A stretch of DNA of 64,000 nt from the NCBI RefSeq assembly GCF_014205795.1, contig NZ_JACHCN010000007.1, positions 62,001 through 126,000 of the forward strand, given 5' to 3'. The notes below the pieces were generated by a model. That model made no database searches and was not told the DNA's origin. It saw only the letters and a program-made list of their open reading frames with translations. Below, one piece after another: positions 62,745-64,000 of this stretch (position 1 is its first letter; every line of letters begins with the position of its first letter). This stretch comes from Rhodanobacter sp. MP7CTX1 (GTDB taxonomy: Bacteria; Pseudomonadota; Gammaproteobacteria; Xanthomonadales; Rhodanobacteraceae). The translations under genes were made by a program, and so were the position numbers.

Positions 62745-64000
62745 ATGGAAATGACTCGCCGCGAGTTCATCAAGTTCACAGGCGTAGGCTTGGCAGCATC
62801 GAGCCTTGGCCTGCTCGGCTTCGGGGCCTCAGGCGAGGCACAAGCCGCAGCTGTACGCCCCTTCAAGCTCACGCACGCGACTGAAACGCGCAACACCTGC
62901 ACGTATTGCTCAGTCGCCTGCGGCATTCTGATTTACAGCATGGGCGACCGAGCCAAGAATGCGCGCTCGAACATCATCCACATCGAGGGTGATCCGGATC
63001 ATCCGGTGAACCGCGGCACCTTGTGCCCGAAGGGTTCGGCGCTACTGGACATCGTGCACGCGCCCACTAGGCTGCGGGCGCCACGTTATCGGTCGCCGGG
63101 CGGTACCGAGTTCAAGGAAGTTTCCTGGGACTTCGCCCTGGATCGCATCGCCCGACTGATGAAGGACGATCGTGACAAGAATTTCATCGCGAAGAATAAA
63201 ACCGGCGACACGGTAAATCGTTGGACCAGCGTCGGCATGTTGGCGGCCTCGGCGTCGTCCAGTGAAACGTCCTATCTCACGTGGAAGGCTGTCCGCTCGA
63301 TGGGCATGGTGGTGTTCGACAACCAGGCGCGCGTCTGACACGGACCGACGGTGGCCAGTCTGGCCCCATCATTCGGTCGCGGTGCAATGACCAACACCTG
63401 GCAGGACATCAAGAACGCCAACGTCGTTATTGTCATGGGTGGCAACGCCGCCGAAGCGCACCCGTGCGGCTTCAAATGGGTAATCGAGGCGAAGATCGAA
63501 AACGGCGCCAAGCTCGTCGTGGTCGACCCGCGCTTCACCCGTACAGCCTCGGTGGCCGACTACTACGCACCGATTCGTCCGGGAACGGACATCGCGTTCC
63601 TCAGCGGCGTGATCCGCTATCTGCTGGAGAAGGACGCCATCCAGCACGAATACGTGCGTGCATATACCAACGCCAGCCTGATCGTGAAAGACGATTTCAC
63701 GTTCAAAGACGGCTTGTTCAGCGGCTACAACGAGGACACCCACAGCTACGACAAATCGAGCTGGGACTACGAGCTGGGCAATGACGGTTTTGCCACGTTC
63801 GACGACACCTGGCAGAACCCACGTTGCGTCATCAACCTGCTCAAGGATCACGTTTCCCGTTACACGCCGCAGATGGTGTCGCGCATCTGCGGCACGCCGC
63901 AGGACAAGTTTCTGCATGTGTGCGAGCTCATCGCCAGCACGTCCGCGCCAGACAAGGCCATGACCAGCCTCTTCGCGCTGGGCTGGACGCAGCACTCGGT
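62745..64000 (+). CDS. fdnG: Formate dehydrogenase (FDH-N/O) alpha subunit, selenoprotein, 3' end outside window
   Basis: The protein begins with a Tat signal (TRREFIKFTG) and the 4Fe-4S site Cys52, Cys55, Cys59, Cys94. An in-frame TGA at 63336-63338 would be Sec198, in the usual context RV-Sec-HGPTVASLAPSFGRGAM; reading then continues open to the window end with MGGNAAEAHPCGFKW and other Mo-bisMGD enzyme features. The enzyme oxidises formate in the periplasm and feeds quinones. A GGGAG lies upstream of ATG 62745. Whether it is the fdn or fdo paralogue cannot be told. Confidence 0.92.
63336..63378 (+). promoter_or_regulatory. UGA(Sec) codon with bacterial SECIS hairpin
   Basis: Fourteen bases after the UGA, GG (63350-63351), bulged U (63352) and GGCC pair with GGCC and CC (63362-63367) around the loop AGUCU. 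Bulged U and the GU in the loop match the SelB-binding features of E. coli fdhF/fdnG SECIS elements. Lower-stem pairing continues less perfectly to about 63378. Confidence 0.88.

Noticed and set aside
63336..63338. TGA in the formate dehydrogenase gene as a nonsense mutation
   Set aside because: Context and SECIS hairpin show that it is a selenocysteine codon.

Overview
The window reads as chromosomal DNA of a GC-rich Gram-negative proteobacterium. Signs of this are the outer-membrane lipoproteins, type IV pilus ATPase, RND/MFS-style tripartite exporters, PoxB and a Tat-exported selenocysteine formate dehydrogenase. Gene content and dense operons fit Xanthomonadales (Rhodanobacteraceae, Dyella- or Luteibacter-like) best, but a Burkholderiales host cannot be excluded from sequence alone. 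No rRNA, tRNA, CRISPR array, insertion sequence or replication origin was seen.

Layout. 1-2757: 3' end of a molybdenum hydroxylase large subunit coupled to a three-haem cytochrome c. 2867-8195: pyruvate oxidase (poxB), an MFS carrier, a stand-alone pilU and a crotonase. 8527-15444: a HxlR regulator with a palindromic operator/promoter, then an EmrA-EmrB-NodT exporter, a TetR regulator and a thiolase, closed by a terminator. 15477-20096 (minus): an aromatic-acid exporter (FUSC pump, AaeX, adaptor, NodT outer-membrane lipoprotein). 20097-21790: gene-poor DNA with small ORFs and a catalase relic. 21853-27707: isochorismatase-like hydrolase, XapX, amidohydrolase, DoxX, VOC protein and an outer-membrane porin. 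28011-32937: an MscS channel with a cyclic-nucleotide-binding tail, then an acetolactate-synthase-like enzyme coupled to an aldehyde dehydrogenase. 33000-41756: two closely related aldo/keto reductases around two DNA-repair glycosylases and a TetR-controlled EmrA-EmrB-NodT operon. 41997-44937 (minus): two FtsX/MacB-type permeases with no ATPase, a relic of a third, a sigma-54-type promoter and upstream palindromes. 45279-51355: a small protein, a TetR regulator with two matching operators, and a NodT-EmrA-EmrB operon ending in a 4-hydroxylaminobenzoate-lyase-like protein. 51372-57076 (minus): two flavin/iron-sulfur fusion reductases and a second PoxB-type enzyme. 57119-61788 (minus): ytcA-mdtN-mdtO-mdtP. 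62745-64000: formate dehydrogenase alpha subunit, with an in-frame UGA (Sec198) followed by a SECIS hairpin, running off the window.

Taken together this looks like a stress and detoxification region. Five complete tripartite exporter operons sit with their own regulators among enzymes that handle carbonyls, aromatic acids, pyruvate and alkylated DNA. The points most worth checking are the sigma-54-type control region in front of the ATPase-less permease pair, the twin TetR operators in front of the lyase-containing efflux operon, and the two adjacent FNR-ferredoxin fusions.
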